From Bacteroidetes bacterium HGW-Bacteroidetes-4 (GTDB lineage: Bacteria; Bacteroidota; Bacteroidia; Bacteroidales; SZUA-534), in contig PHDD01000015.1 of the NCBI GenBank assembly GCA_002840905.1, forward strand, positions 24,433 through 88,432: a DNA stretch of 64,000 nucleotides, written 5' to 3'. The notes under the pieces are model-generated. The model made no database searches. It had not been told where the DNA came from and saw only the letters and a program-made list of their open reading frames with translations. Of this stretch, positions 26,101 to 37,600 are shown piece after piece (the stretch's first letter is position 1; each line of letters begins with the position of its first letter). The translations under genes were made by a program, and so were the position numbers.

Positions 26101-29070
26101 TTATGCGCCGGGCTTTTTTATTAAGCCTTTATTGTTTTTTCCGTCAATCTTTATTTCAATATATTTTTCGAATCGAATATGCCTGATGTACTCATCTTCG
26201 TAAATGGTAGGTTGTTTTTCAAGAAAATCAATATCATAAAATCCTTCTTTAATAAATGGATTGATGGTGAAATACCCCACGCGGAACGAAGTAAGGTTCT
26301 GAAAGAAGTGTGTTCCCTGACTGGGGTCGATATGATAATCTTTCAATCCCGATTCTATGATAACCCTTGCCTGCGATATCTGCGACCATTTTACCGGTAT
26401 GCCCAGCCAGGGATCGCTTGAACCCCAGCGACCTGGTCCAACCAGTACATAGTTTTTTTCGTCCTCAGCAAATTGCTGGTTAAGTTTGTCGAGAACGGGA
26501 ACTATTTTAGGATTTTTAGCTGCATCAAAAGTCTGCGGTTTTACATATACTAAATCGTACACATCCTGTACAATGCCGTTGCCCAAAGCCATATCGCTAT
26601 AAATAATCCAATCATCAGGATTCTCCTTTTCAAAATCGATATCTACATCCTCCTCGCTCTCAACAATTGGCCGAATTTGAAGGAAATTAAAAATTCGTGG
26701 CTCACCAGGTTTCACATTCAGGTTTGCGGCAAATTCAATCTCTACCGGATTATTCATTTCCTGAGCTCCAATTCGCAATAGCGTATCCAGAATTTTAGCC
26801 AACGGAAATGAATCGTATTTTAACACATTCGCAAATGTAATCAGCTTTTTCCCTTTATAATTAGCTCCGTCTCGCAGCAGATTATCTTCAAAATCATAGG
26901 TTGATGCAATATGATTAATCGATTTGTCCTCCTCTGCTTCGCTAATCGGAAGCCGTTTCAGATTCACCGCATCATCGGTCGAAAGTTTAAAATCTTCGAC
27001 ATCGAGACTAAGCGAATAAAAATACTGCTGGGTATCGCGCATGGCAATCTTGGTATCGGAAAGCTGTAATACTTTTTTGGGGTATTTTGGGCTAAAGCGA
27101 AGCGATTTTCCACCATCAACAATTTGTTTACCAAGCCCTAAAGCTATATTGGCTATACCGTCTTCTGGTTTTTCGGGAGCAATGGGGTAAAAATTAATGG
27201 AACGGGCAACGCCTGAAAAAGTAGGATAATATTTACTACCATATTGACTTCCGCATACCTCCTGTATAATGATTCCCATTTTTTCCTCATCGATAACATT
27301 TTTGGTTGCTTTCATGTAAGCTTTACTGCTCTGAAAAAAAGTGGAGGCATAAACACTTTTAATAGCTTGACAAAGCACGGTTATCATCTGGTCGCGGTAA
27401 TCGCTGTAAGGAATCATGTAGGTATTGTAAATTCCTGCAAACGGTTGGTAATGCGAATCCTCGAGCACGCTCGACGAGCGAACTGCCAAAGGAGTTGAAT
27501 TTACATCCAAAAAGGCATGCAAAGTAGGAATTACATGTTCGGGCAATTCGGCCCGATTGAAAGCCTCCAAAATTTCTGTATCTTCAGATGTTGATAAAGC
27601 AACTCCGTACAAATTATTCTTCTCCATAAACTCATCGAACACGCTGGTTGAAAAAACCATGGTTCTGGGAATAGATATTACCACATTATCGAACTGATAA
27701 AGAATCTGATGTTTTTTTATCAAGGAATCAATAAATGCCAGTCCGCGCGCTTTTCCGCCCAGCGAACCGTGTCCAACACGACTAAAGATGCAGTAACGGT
27801 CAAAATTACTGTCGCTAAAACTGGTTATAATTCCACGCCCCCTATTCAACCGGTATTTTGATATCTCGTTATACATGTAACTTCGCACTTCGTCGGCGCT
27901 GTTAAAATCTCTAACATCAGCCGAGCGGAAAATTGATCCCAATGAGAAAAGCGCACGTGCATTTAACCACCGCGAAAAATCATTTTTCCGGGAGTGGTAT
28001 TCCAGCGATTCGTCGGGAATGGTTAACAACAAATGCTGTAGTTGTTTTAAGTTCGATGCACGCCCCACCACACTGCGGTCGTTTACCCGAAATACAAAAT
28101 CGCCAAAAGCAAAATACCTTTTAATATACTGGCTCAGTTCTTTGTTTAGTTTACTCGAGTCTTTACTCAAAAAAAATGCACCTACTTTTTCGGCCATGCG
28201 TTTGTTATGGTATTCTGACGATTGCATCAAAACCGGTAAATGTTCATTATCGGCCCGAATGTGTTCATAAAGCCGGAAACCGGCTTCTGCATCATCCTCG
28301 CCATCGCGCTTATAGCGTATATCGGTAATTACTCCGAGTATATTTTGCTTGTATTTCTCGTAAAGATAAATGGCCTCGTTGTAATTAGTAGCCAGCATAA
28401 TTTTTGGACGCCCCCGTTTGCGTAACATTTGCTGGTATTCATTGGCACCTTCCTGCTTAAAGTCCTGCGATTGCTGCAACACAATTTTATACATGGTTGG
28501 CAAGTAGGAACTGTAAAACCTGATGTTGTCTTCAACCAGCAAAATGGTTTGAACCCCAACAATTTCAATATCGTTGCGGGCATTCATTTTATCTTCAATC
28601 AGTTTAATAATGGCCAGCAAGATTTCGGTGTCGCCCAACCACGAAAAAACATAATCAATAGCACTCAAATCCTCTTTACCCATGCGCATCCGAACCTCAC
28701 GCGAAAAATGCGTTAACAATACAAAGGGAATTCGCGGATAATCAGCCTTAATTAATTTTGCCAGCTCAAAAGCATCAATATTATCGATGCTTAACATAGA
28801 AATTACCAGATCAATATCTCCTTTTTTTAGCAAACGAAATGCTTTTTCTGAAGTGTGGGCATGAATAAACACGGGTGGATAGCGTAAATTAAGCGACACA
28901 TATTCGTCAAAAATCTGCTCATCGATTCGTCCATCTTCCTCAAGCATATAGAAATCATAATTACTACAGATTATCAGAATTTTGTAGATACGTTTCTGCA
29001 TTAACATCTTAAATGCAGTCTCGTTTATGTAGTATTTTTTTGTTTCGAGGTAATTTTTATAAAGCGACAT
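26101..29070 (-). CDS. Receiver-domain / PEP-pyruvate-binding (PEP synthase N-domain) fusion protein
   Basis: This 989-aa cytosolic protein has a degenerate receiver-like domain first (about residues 27-165; the acidic pocket is not conserved). A second receiver domain follows with LLVEDN (about 177), a phospho-acceptor Asp in VITDIRY (about 248) and a conserved Lys in FLSKDS. Next comes a PPDK/PEP-synthase ATP-binding domain (about 440-900) with GGKARGLAFI, LAVRSSSVLEDS and FAGIYNTY. The swivelling phosphohistidine domain and the PEP-binding barrel of true PEP synthases are absent. It may be a regulatory ATP-binding or phosphotransfer protein. Similar proteins are annotated in Bacteroidota, but no function is known to me. 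Confidence 0.85.
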   Translation of the reverse strand: MSLYKNYLETKKYYINETAFKMLMQKRIYKILIICSNYDFYMLEEDGRIDEQIFDEYVSLNLRYPPVFIHAHTSEKAFRLLKKGDIDLVISMLSIDNIDAFELAKLIKADYPRIPFVLLTHFSREVRMRMGKEDLSAIDYVFSWLGDTEILLAIIKLIEDKMNARNDIEIVGVQTILLVEDNIRFYSSYLPTMYKIVLQQSQDFKQEGANEYQQMLRKRGRPKIMLATNYNEAIYLYEKYKQNILGVITDIRYKRDGEDDAEAGFRLYEHIRADNEHLPVLMQSSEYHNKRMAEKVGAFFLSKDSSKLNKELSQYIKRYFAFGDFVFRVNDRSVVGRASNLKQLQHLLLTIPDESLEYHSRKNDFSRWLNARALFSLGSIFRSADVRDFNSADEVRSYMYNEISKYRLNRGRGIITSFSDSNFDRYCIFSRVGHGSLGGKARGLAFIDSLIKKHQILYQFDNVVISIPRTMVFSTSVFDEFMEKNNLYGVALSTSEDTEILEAFNRAELPEHVIPTLHAFLDVNSTPLAVRSSSVLEDSHYQPFAGIYNTYMIPYSDYRDQMITVLCQAIKSVYASTFFQSSKAYMKATKNVIDEEKMGIIIQEVCGSQYGSKYYPTFSGVARSINFYPIAPEKPEDGIANIALGLGKQIVDGGKSLRFSPKYPKKVLQLSDTKIAMRDTQQYFYSLSLDVEDFKLSTDDAVNLKRLPISEAEEDKSINHIASTYDFEDNLLRDGANYKGKKLITFANVLKYDSFPLAKILDTLLRIGAQEMNNPVEIEFAANLNVKPGEPRIFNFLQIRPIVESEEDVDIDFEKENPDDWIIYSDMALGNGIVQDVYDLVYVKPQTFDAAKNPKIVPVLDKLNQQFAEDEKNYVLVGPGRWGSSDPWLGIPVKWSQISQARVIIESGLKDYHIDPSQGTHFFQNLTSFRVGYFTINPFIKEGFYDIDFLEKQPTIYEDEYIRHIRFEKYIEIKIDGKNNKGLIKKPGA

Positions 29071-29631
29071 GAAAATATTTTTTACATTTTTGGCAATTTA
29101 ATAAAATTTGCAAGTTCAAATTAGAACAGCGATTTAATTGCAGCAATTTTTATAAAAAATTCCACACTAAATATATTTCTTATTGGAACAGGTGTTTAAA
29201 ACAGAAAACGTTTAAAAGACTTATTACTATAAACAAAAAGTGAATCTTAAAAATATCAGCAAAATAAAAGTCAGTCCCTTTTTTGCCGGATACCCATGCA
29301 ACTGAAACATATATAATATATATTGAAAAAAAAGGAACACAAATGATTAAACATTTTTTACACCTTATTGTTAATATTTTTATCCGAATAATCCTGAATT
29401 TACTGGTAACAAGAGCAATAAATTTTAAAAAGTGACAGGCATTACGTAAAATTGAGGTAATTTTTTTAAAATAAATTTTGTGATTTAGTTCATAATTAGT
29501 ATAATTGCATCGTTTTCAAAGGGGTATAAAACAATCCCGAAATCATTCACCTCATATTTTCATGAGCCTTTTCAAATAAAAAATAACAATCGAATTTATA
29601 TTCGTTAAAATCAAAGTAAATCACATAACTT
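29071..29631. other. 560-bp intergenic region upstream of rho
   Basis: This AT-rich divergent region lies between the receiver-fusion gene and rho. It contains the rho promoter (29477-29507), a rho leader of about 120 nt and a small hairpin (CTCAT/ATGAG, 29551-29566). The left 400 bp shows no tRNA, no repeat and no coding signal that I can support. Confidence 0.55.
29477..29507 (+). promoter_or_regulatory. Probable rho promoter
   Basis: TTTG (29477-29480), a 19-bp spacer, then TATAATTG (29500-29507), seven of eight bases matching TAnnTTTG. Transcription would start near 29513, leaving a leader of about 120 nt before the rho ATG. Confidence 0.6.
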
Positions 29632-31389
29632 ATGTATGACATTCTCGAGTTGAACAAGAAGCTTGTTCCTGAGTTAAAAGAAATTGCCAAAAGCTTGAAT
29701 ATTAAGCGTATTGAGACTTTACGCAAACAGGATTTAGTTTATAAAATCCTTGATCAACAGGCAATTGACGCTTCAAAAACCAAAAAGCTTGTAAAAAAAG
29801 AAGCTAACCCAGACGAAAAAAAACAAACCCCCTCCTCCGAATCAGCCGATTACCAAAAGAAAAAATCACGGACACGCACATTTAAAAAAGACTACAAAGC
29901 TGAAAAAGTAATGAGCGTAAATCCGCAAAACCGGGTGGAACGTACCGAGGCTCCTGCCAACGCTAAAAACGAACCAGCGCAAGAAGCGAAAAAAGAAGAA
30001 ACTCCTGCAAAAGAAAAAGTTATTGCCCTACCTTCGTACCGCGACAGAGCGCGTATCGATCAGGAAGAAAGCGGAACTGCTGTTCAGGAGCCAAAAAAAT
30101 CGAACGAACCAACTCAGGAAACTCCTGTTCGGAACGAACGACCTGCTCCTGTTTACCGGAAAGAATCGCAGGATATGCCTCAAAGAACAAAAATTGAACG
30201 TCCGGCCCGCCAGGAGAACGAACCCCGCAGGGTTGAAAAACAAAAAGATGAGCGCGCCAAATATGAATTCGACAGCCTGATTTCTACTTCAGGAGTTTTG
30301 GAATTAATGCAGGACGGTTATGGTTTTCTTCGTTCGTCGGATTACAATTACCTGAATTCACCCGACGATATTTACGTGAGTCAATCGCAGATTAAACTTT
30401 TTGGCTTAAAAACCGGAGACACAATTACCGGTGCCATTCGCCCTCCAAAAGAAGGTGAAAAGTATTTTCCGCTGATTAAAGTAGAAAAAATTAACGGACG
30501 CGACCCGGAAAGTGTTCGTGACCGGGTTCCTTTCGACTTTTTAACCCCACTTTTCCCCGACGAAAAGTTCGACTTAACCAGCCATCCGCAAAACTCGCCT
30601 TCGACCCGCACCATCGATATGTTTACTCCAATTGGTAAAGGACAGCGTGGATTAATTGTGGCTCAGCCAAAAACAGGAAAAACGGTTTTATTGAAAGAAA
30701 TTGCCAATGCCATTGCAGCCAATCACCCCGAGGTGTATCTGATTGTTTTGCTTATCGATGAACGTCCTGAGGAGGTTACCGATATGGCCCGTAGTGTTAA
30801 TGGCGAAGTAGTGGCATCAACTTTTGACGAACCCGCCGACAAACACGTTAAAGTGGCCAGCATTGTGCTCGAAAAGGCCAAACGTTTGGTTGAGTGCGGT
30901 CACGATGTGGTTATTCTGCTGGATTCTATTACTCGTTTAGCTCGTGCCTACAATACCGTTTCTCCGGCATCCGGTAAAGTTTTGTCGGGTGGTGTTGACG
31001 CGAACGCACTGCACAAACCCAAACGCTTTTTTGGTGCTGCACGGAATATCGAGAATGGAGGTTCCTTAACTATTTTGGCTACCGCCCTTACTGAAACCGG
31101 TTCAAAAATGGACGAAGTTATCTTTGAAGAATTTAAAGGTACCGGTAACATGGAGCTGCAACTCGACCGTAAACTGTCGAACAAACGAATTTACCCGGCT
31201 GTTGACATCAACTTGTCGAGCACCCGTCGCGACGATTTGTTAATTGACAAAGATACATTAAGCAGACTTTGGGTATTGCGTAACTACCTGTCGGATATGA
31301 ATTCGGTGGAAGCCATGCAATTTCTTCGCGACCGCTTGGTGAAAACGCACAGCAATGAGGAATTCTTAATCTCGATGAACGACAAATAA
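29632..31389 (+). CDS. rho: Transcription termination factor Rho
   Basis: This 585-aa hexameric RNA helicase ends transcription at Rho-dependent sites. Residues 1-45 are the Rho-N helical domain ([19 protein letters not shown] in part). About 50-215 is a highly charged Lys/Glu/Arg-rich, probably disordered insert, seen in many Bacteroidota Rho proteins. About 215-290 is the cold-shock RNA-binding domain ([15 protein letters not shown]). The ATPase core has a P-loop PKTGKT (about 343), [26 protein letters not shown] and the C-terminal [11 protein letters not shown]. The insert makes it about 165 residues longer than the E. coli protein. A strong intrinsic terminator follows. Confidence 0.96.
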   Translation: MYDILELNKKLVPELKEIAKSLNIKRIETLRKQDLVYKILDQQAIDASKTKKLVKKEANPDEKKQTPSSESADYQKKKSRTRTFKKDYKAEKVMSVNPQNRVERTEAPANAKNEPAQEAKKEETPAKEKVIALPSYRDRARIDQEESGTAVQEPKKSNEPTQETPVRNERPAPVYRKESQDMPQRTKIERPARQENEPRRVEKQKDERAKYEFDSLISTSGVLELMQDGYGFLRSSDYNYLNSPDDIYVSQSQIKLFGLKTGDTITGAIRPPKEGEKYFPLIKVEKINGRDPESVRDRVPFDFLTPLFPDEKFDLTSHPQNSPSTRTIDMFTPIGKGQRGLIVAQPKTGKTVLLKEIANAIAANHPEVYLIVLLIDERPEEVTDMARSVNGEVVASTFDEPADKHVKVASIVLEKAKRLVECGHDVVILLDSITRLARAYNTVSPASGKVLSGGVDANALHKPKRFFGAARNIENGGSLTILATALTETGSKMDEVIFEEFKGTGNMELQLDRKLSNKRIYPAVDINLSSTRRDDLLIDKDTLSRLWVLRNYLSDMNSVEAMQFLRDRLVKTHSNEEFLISMNDK

Positions 31390-31407
31390 TCGAATTTTAA
31401 TTAAATC

Positions 31408-31447
31408 AAAAGCCCCATCCGTTTACCAGATTGGGGCTTTTCTTTTT
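31408..31447. terminator. Intrinsic terminator between rho and the AbgT gene
   Basis: AAAAGCCCCA pairs with TGGGGCTTTT (10-bp stem, 14-nt loop), followed on the plus strand by CTTTTTT. The flanking genes converge here, so it may serve both strands. Confidence 0.85.
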
Positions 31448-31456
31448 TGCTACATA

Positions 31457-32995
31457 TTATAAATGCGCTGCTCCATGATAATATAATGGAGAATCGGGAC
31501 CCAATGGAATATCAAAATAAATCCAGGCCATCAAAAGAATGGTCCAACCGATAAAAAAGATGATGGAGAAAGGAATCATGGTAGATATGATGGTTCCTAT
31601 CCCGGCATTTTTATCGTATTTCTGAACAAAAGCAATGATGAGTGCAAAAAAGCTCATCATGGGTGAGATTATATTGGTAACACTGTCGCCAATGCGAAAA
31701 ACCACCTGCGATAATTCGGGCGAATAACCCATAAGCATAAAAATTGGAATAAAAACCGGTGCCATTATTGCCCACTTGGCCGAAGCACTTCCCATAAGCA
31801 TATTGATTGTAGCAGCAAAAAGGATAAAAAGAACCATCAGCACATAGATATTCAGATTTGCTGCTTTAAGCGCTTCAGCTCCATTTACAGCCAGCACAAT
31901 GCCCAGATTACTCTCTTTAAAATAAGCCACAAACTGGGCTGCAAAAAATACCAGCACAATATAGGTTGCCAGGGCTTTCATACTTTCAGCCATGCCTTTC
32001 ATCACATCGGCATCGTTTTTAAATTTACCCACCACAGTACCATAAACAATACCCATTGCACCGGCCACAACAAACAATAGCGTTACAACACCACGCAGCA
32101 AAGGTGAATGCAACAGCGAACCGTCTTCACTTCGCATAACACCATCCTCGGGTATGGCTCCCCATAGTATCAGACCAAGAAATAACATAAATGTTAGTCC
32201 GCTATAAAGCAGTCCTTTTTTCTCTTTTTTGGTCAGCCTTTCAAGAGCAATGTTTTCTTCTTCACCATCGGGCTGATACTTACCAAACCGGGGTGCTACA
32301 ATTTTTTCAGTAACCCATGTTCCTAAAAAGGAAATCAGGAAGGTTGAAACTATCATAAAATAATAATTGGCCGTTGGATTCACCACATAAGATGGATCGA
32401 TAATTTGTGCAGCCTCTTGAGAAAGACCAGCTAAAAGCGGATCGATGGTTCCCAAAAACAAATTGGCACTAAACCCGCCCGAAACTCCGGCAAAAGCAGC
32501 GGCCATTCCAACAATGGGATGTCGGCCAACCGCTATAAAAATTACTCCGGCCATAGGAATTAAAAGTACGTATCCAATATCACTGGCCATGTTCGACATA
32601 ATACCAGCAAATACCAATACAAAAGTTAAGAGCGATTTTGGAGCCGATAACACCAGTAAGCGGATAGCCACCCCTATTAATCCGCTACTTTCAGCAATTC
32701 CAATACCCAACATGGCAACCAGAACAATTCCCAAAGGAGCAAAATCGGTAAAGTTTACCACCGTTTTTTCGAGGATAAAATGCAATCCATCGCCCGAGAG
32801 CAGGTTTTTTACACTAATCACATTGCCATTTGCCGGATGCAATATCTGCCAGCCCAGCCAACTGCCTATCCACGAAACTAATAAGGTAATTACTGCAAAG
32901 CCCAAAAACAGGGTTGCCGGGTGTGGGAGTGCATTTCCCCCTCGTTCAACTATATTTAAAAAGCGTTGCATTAAAGATGTTTTCTGTTTTGCCAT
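31457..32995 (-). CDS. AbgT family transporter (p-aminobenzoyl-glutamate type)
   Basis: This 512-aa inner-membrane protein has about ten to twelve hydrophobic helices. Family motifs include NALPHPATLFLGF near the N-terminus, GDSVTNIISPMM and PMAGVIF, and a long cytosolic loop (about residues 240-265, Glu/Lys-rich). AbgT proteins take up p-aminobenzoyl-glutamate, a folate breakdown product; related MtrF-type members export sulfonamides. The substrate here is not determined. It stands alone. A minus-strand TATTTTTG at 33045-33052 may be its -7 element. Confidence 0.93.
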   Translation of the reverse strand: MAKQKTSLMQRFLNIVERGGNALPHPATLFLGFAVITLLVSWIGSWLGWQILHPANGNVISVKNLLSGDGLHFILEKTVVNFTDFAPLGIVLVAMLGIGIAESSGLIGVAIRLLVLSAPKSLLTFVLVFAGIMSNMASDIGYVLLIPMAGVIFIAVGRHPIVGMAAAFAGVSGGFSANLFLGTIDPLLAGLSQEAAQIIDPSYVVNPTANYYFMIVSTFLISFLGTWVTEKIVAPRFGKYQPDGEEENIALERLTKKEKKGLLYSGLTFMLFLGLILWGAIPEDGVMRSEDGSLLHSPLLRGVVTLLFVVAGAMGIVYGTVVGKFKNDADVMKGMAESMKALATYIVLVFFAAQFVAYFKESNLGIVLAVNGAEALKAANLNIYVLMVLFILFAATINMLMGSASAKWAIMAPVFIPIFMLMGYSPELSQVVFRIGDSVTNIISPMMSFFALIIAFVQKYDKNAGIGTIISTMIPFSIIFFIGWTILLMAWIYFDIPLGPDSPLYYHGAAHL

Positions 32996-33243
32996 AATAT
33001 ATTGTGTTCAAAAATTAATAGTCAATGTTTAAACAAACAGCAGGCAAAAATAATTGTTTAGAGGAAAAATCCTAAAATAAAGGTTTATTGTAAAACAATA
33101 GAGCACTTTACCTTAAAAAAGACCCTAAAATCTGAAATAAACCCACGCTCCCGGTAGTTTCTGGAACAGCAGGAAAAACATGTTCAGCAAGTAATCTATA
33201 ATCATTTTAAATTAGGCTTTAAACTGCGTTTTGCAATGTAAAA

Positions 33244-33276
33244 ATTGCAGCATCAATAGTCTTTTTGCTAAGTTTG
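33244..33276 (+). promoter_or_regulatory. Probable promoter of the AAA ATPase gene
   Basis: ATTG (33244-33247), a 21-bp spacer and TAAGTTTG (33269-33276), a perfect TAnnTTTG. The predicted transcription start falls after the first ATG (33278), so translation should begin at the ATG at 33293 with a very short leader. Confidence 0.6.
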
Positions 33277-33292
33277 CATGACAATTTTAGGT

Positions 33293-34471
33293 ATGCAGCG
33301 ATTTTATCAAACACATTTCGAATTACTTGAATCGGTTAAAGCTCCCATTACCCGAGAGCTTAAAAATGAGATCGATTGGCGTAATCGTTTGATTGGTATC
33401 AAAGGTACCCGGGGCATCGGTAAAACCATATTCTTACTCGATTACATCAAATCGGCTTATGGCGACGACAAATCGTGCCTTTACGTAAACTTAAACAACT
33501 TTTACTTCTCGGGACATTCACTGGTCGATTTTGCCAATGAGTTTCGAAAAACAGGAGGCAAAACCCTGGTATTGGATCAAGTGTTTAAATACCCCGACTG
33601 GTCAGCGGCCATACGTGATATTTACAACAAATTCCCCGATTTGCAGGTTATTTTTACCGGTAGTCCGGTAATGCGCCTAAAAGACGACAATCCCGACCTG
33701 AAAGGTAAAGTGTCTTCGTACCATCTGCGTGGATTATCGTTTCGGGAATACTTAAACTATACCACGCAAAATACTTTTATCAAATACACCCTCGATGACA
33801 TACTGAAATACCATGTTGAAATTGCCAAGGATATTTTGTTTAAAACCAAACCGCTGGCCTATTTCAACGATTACCTGCATCATGGGTTTTATCCCTTTTT
33901 TACCGAGAATGTAAATTTCAGCGAGAATGTATTAAAAATAGTAAACCTGACTCTTGAGATTGATATTCCCTTTTTACAACAAATGGAACTAAAATACCTG
34001 CCCAAACTGAAAAAACTGATTTATACCCTGTCGGGCGACATGCCCCACACACCAAACATCAGCCAGTTAAGCAGCAGTATTGACACGTCGAGGGCTACGG
34101 TAATCAATTACCTGAAGTATTTAAAGAATGCCCGCTTAATCAACCCCATTTATCAGGGCGATGCCGACAGCTCCAAAAAACCCGAGCGGGTATACCTCCA
34201 CAATCCGAATTTATTGCATGCCATTTCAATGAGCCAACCCAGTAAAGAGGCGCTAATTGAAACCTTTGTGCTGAATCAGGTTCAAAAAGGGCATTACATT
34301 TCCGGAAACGGAAAATCAGGTGAATTTGAAATTGATAAGCACTTAACTTTTAAAGTTGGTAATAACAAACGCTTGAGTACCAACCAGGAAAACACCTACG
34401 TATTGATTGATATGGAGGAGGTGGGCGAAGGAAAACGCATTCCGGTATGGTTGTTCGGCTTTTTGTACTAA
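33293..34471 (+). CDS. AAA ATPase with C-terminal DUF4143-like domain
   Basis: From the ATG at 33293 the product is 392 aa. It has a P-loop GTRGIGKT (about residues 37-44), a Walker B-like TLVLDQVF and a sensor-like VIFTGSPVMRL. The helical middle part and the C-terminal winged-helix and nuclease-like region (LSSSIDTSRATVINYLKYLK in part, ETFVLNQV) follow the AAA_14 plus DUF4143 layout. These ATPases are very common in Bacteroidota and archaea and their function is unknown. An ATG at 33278 adds five residues but lies before the predicted transcript start. Confidence 0.85.
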   Translation: MQRFYQTHFELLESVKAPITRELKNEIDWRNRLIGIKGTRGIGKTIFLLDYIKSAYGDDKSCLYVNLNNFYFSGHSLVDFANEFRKTGGKTLVLDQVFKYPDWSAAIRDIYNKFPDLQVIFTGSPVMRLKDDNPDLKGKVSSYHLRGLSFREYLNYTTQNTFIKYTLDDILKYHVEIAKDILFKTKPLAYFNDYLHHGFYPFFTENVNFSENVLKIVNLTLEIDIPFLQQMELKYLPKLKKLIYTLSGDMPHTPNISQLSSSIDTSRATVINYLKYLKNARLINPIYQGDADSSKKPERVYLHNPNLLHAISMSQPSKEALIETFVLNQVQKGHYISGNGKSGEFEIDKHLTFKVGNNKRLSTNQENTYVLIDMEEVGEGKRIPVWLFGFLY

Positions 34472-34638
34472 TGCGCGGATAGTTGCCTTTCAAATAAAAG
34501 CATATCCTTAAAAACGTTCTTTTCAGAAATTAAAATTCAATCGGAGTTCGTCTACCGGTTTAAAAATTAATAAAGCAGCTCAGGTCTTAAAAGCCGGGCT
34601 TATAAACTAATTAATATAAATTCTTAATAAGTAATAAC

Positions 34639-37600
34639 ATGGCAAAAGAAAAAAAATTCATCACTTGTGATGGTAACTATGCCGCATCGCACGTAGCGTA
34701 TATGTTCAGCGAGGTGGCTGCAATTTATCCCATCACTCCCTCATCGAACATGGCTGAAAATGTTGACGAATGGGCGGCTCACGGCCGGAAAAACATTTTT
34801 GGCGAACCCGTTACTGTAGTCGAAATGCAGAGTGAAGCCGGTGCAGCCGGTGCTGTTCATGGCTCATTACAGGGCGGCGCTTTAACCTCTACCTACACTG
34901 CATCGCAGGGTTTGTTGCTGATGATTCCCAACATGTACAAAATTGCCGGCGAATTGCTTCCCGGTGTTTTCCATGTTTCGGCCCGTAGTTTGGCGGCTCA
35001 GGCCCTATCAATTTTTGGCGACCACTCCGATGTTATGAGCGCCCGTCAAACCGGTTTTGCTTTCCTGGCTTCCGGTTCTGTTCAGGAAGCTATGGATTTG
35101 GCCGGTGTGGCCCATTTAACGGCTATTAAATCACGCATCCCTTTCGTACATTTCTTTGACGGGTTCCGTACCTCGCATGAGATTCAAAAAATTGAAGCCT
35201 TGCAGGAAGACGATTTGAAACCTTTGCTCGACATGGAAGCACTTCAGGCATTCCGCAATGGTGCTTTAAGTCCTAACCACCCGGTAACCCGCGGTTTGGC
35301 TCAAAACCCCGACATTTACTTCCAGGCACGCGAAGCAGCCAATAAATTCTACGATGCTGTTCCCGACATGGTAGCCGATTACATGGCTGAAATCACCAAA
35401 ATTACCGGTCGCGAATACAAACCCTTTATGTATTACGGAGCAGCCGATGCCGAGAATGTAATTATTGCCATTGGTTCAATTACCGAAACCATTCGCGAAG
35501 TGGTGGAACACCTGAATGCCAAAGGCGAAAAAGTAGGGGTATTGGCAGTTCATTTGTACCGTCCTTTCTCAGCAAAACACTTTATGCAGGTTATGCCCGA
35601 GAGTGTAAAACGTATTGCTGTACTCGACCGTACCAAAGAACCCGGAGCCAATGGCGAACCCTTATATCTTGATGTAAAAGATTTATTTTACGGAAAACCA
35701 AACGCCCCGGTTATTGTTGGCGGCCGTTACGGTTTATCGTCGAAAGACACCACGCCGGCCATGATTATCAGCGTATTTAATAACCTGAAAATGGCTGAAC
35801 CCAAAAATCGTTTTACCTTAGGTATTGTTGACGATGTTACCTTTACCTCGCTTCCTTTGTTGCCTGAAGTAAGTTTAGCTAACGACGGCCGCTTCGAAGC
35901 CAAGTTCTACGGTTTGGGTTCGGATGGTACCGTGGGTGCCAACAAAAACTCGATTAAAATTATTGGTGACACCACCGACAAATATTGCCAGGCTTATTTT
36001 GCCTACGATTCAAAAAAATCGGGTGGTTTTACCGCATCGCACCTGCGCTTTGGTGACAAAAAAATCATGTCGCCTTATCTGGTTAACACTCCCGACTTTG
36101 TAGCTTGTCACGTACCAGCATATCTGGGTAAATACGACATGCTCAAAGGGCTGAAAAAAGGAGGAACCTTCCTGTTAAACGCTATCTGGGATAAAGACGA
36201 AGTTAAAAACCACTTGCCCGACGCTGTGAAGAAATACCTGGCTGAAAACAACATCAGCATGTATATGATCAATGCTACCAAACTGGCCGAAGAAATAGGC
36301 CTGGGTAACCGTACCAATACCATTATGCAGGCTGCCTTCTTTAAAATTGCCAACGTAATTCCTTACGACCTGGCCGAAGAGCAGATGAAAAAAATGATTA
36401 AGAAATCGTTTGGAAACAAAGGCGAGGAAATTGTTAAGATGAACTACGCTGCGGTTGAGGCCGGAAGCGATGTTATTAAAGTAGATGTTCCTGCCGAATG
36501 GGCCAACATTGAATTGAAAAAAGAGAAAGACCTAAGCGGTAAATTACCCGAGTTCGTTCGCGATGTAGTGGTTCCCATCAACAACCTGGCCGGTGACGAC
36601 CTTCCTGTTTCAGCTTTTGCCGGACGCGAAGATGGAACCTTCCCCTCAGGAACAGCACAATACGAAAAACGCGGTATTGCCGTAAATGTGCCCGAATGGC
36701 TTTCTGACAACTGTATCCAGTGTAACCAGTGTGCTTATGTTTGTCCTCACGCTGCCATCCGTCCATTCCTTCTCGATGAGAAAGAAAAGGCTGCTGCTCC
36801 CGAAGGTACGGTAACCATTAAAGCCAACGGAAAAGGTTACGATGGCTTAGGTTTCCGCATTCAGGTTTCTACGCTCGACTGTACCGGTTGTGGTAACTGT
36901 GCCGATGTTTGTCCTTCGAAAGAAAAAGCGCTGGTTATGAAACCTCTTGCTTCGCAGGAAGTTGAAATACCCCGTTGGGATTATATGGCAGCCAAGGTAA
37001 GCATCAAGGAAATTACCCCACGCGAAATGAACGTGAAAGCTTCGCAATTTGCCCAGCCCCTGTTCGAATTCTCAGGTGCTTGTGCCGGTTGCGGTGAAAC
37101 ACCTTACATTAAAACCATCACTCAGTTGTATGGCGAAAGCATGATGGTAGCCAACGCTACCGGATGTTCTTCCATCTATGGTGGTTCTGCTCCTTCAACT
37201 CCTTATTGCGCCGCAAAAAGTGGAAAAGGGGTAGCCTGGGCTAACTCCCTGTTCGAAGACAACGCCGAATTTGGTTTGGGTATGGCCCTGTCAGCTCAAA
37301 AACTACAGGCACGCATTGAGCGTTTGGCTACTGAAAATGCCGCCTCGTTTAGTGCCGAAACTCAGGCCGCTTTAACAGAATGGATCGAAGCCAAACACAG
37401 TACGGTTAAATCGGCTGCAGCATCGAACAAACTGGTAGCTGCCCTTGAAAAAGAAAAAGCTCCGGTGGTGAAAGAAATTTTAGCCATTAAAGACTGGATG
37501 CCTAAACGCAGTAACTGGATATTTGGTGGCGACGGATGGGCTTATGATATCGGTTACGGAGGTTTGGACCACGTGCTGGCATCGGGCGAAAATGTGAACG

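Noticed and set aside
26101..29070. Phosphoenolpyruvate synthase
   Set aside because: The phosphohistidine swivel domain and the PEP-binding barrel are absent, so the full reaction is not supported.
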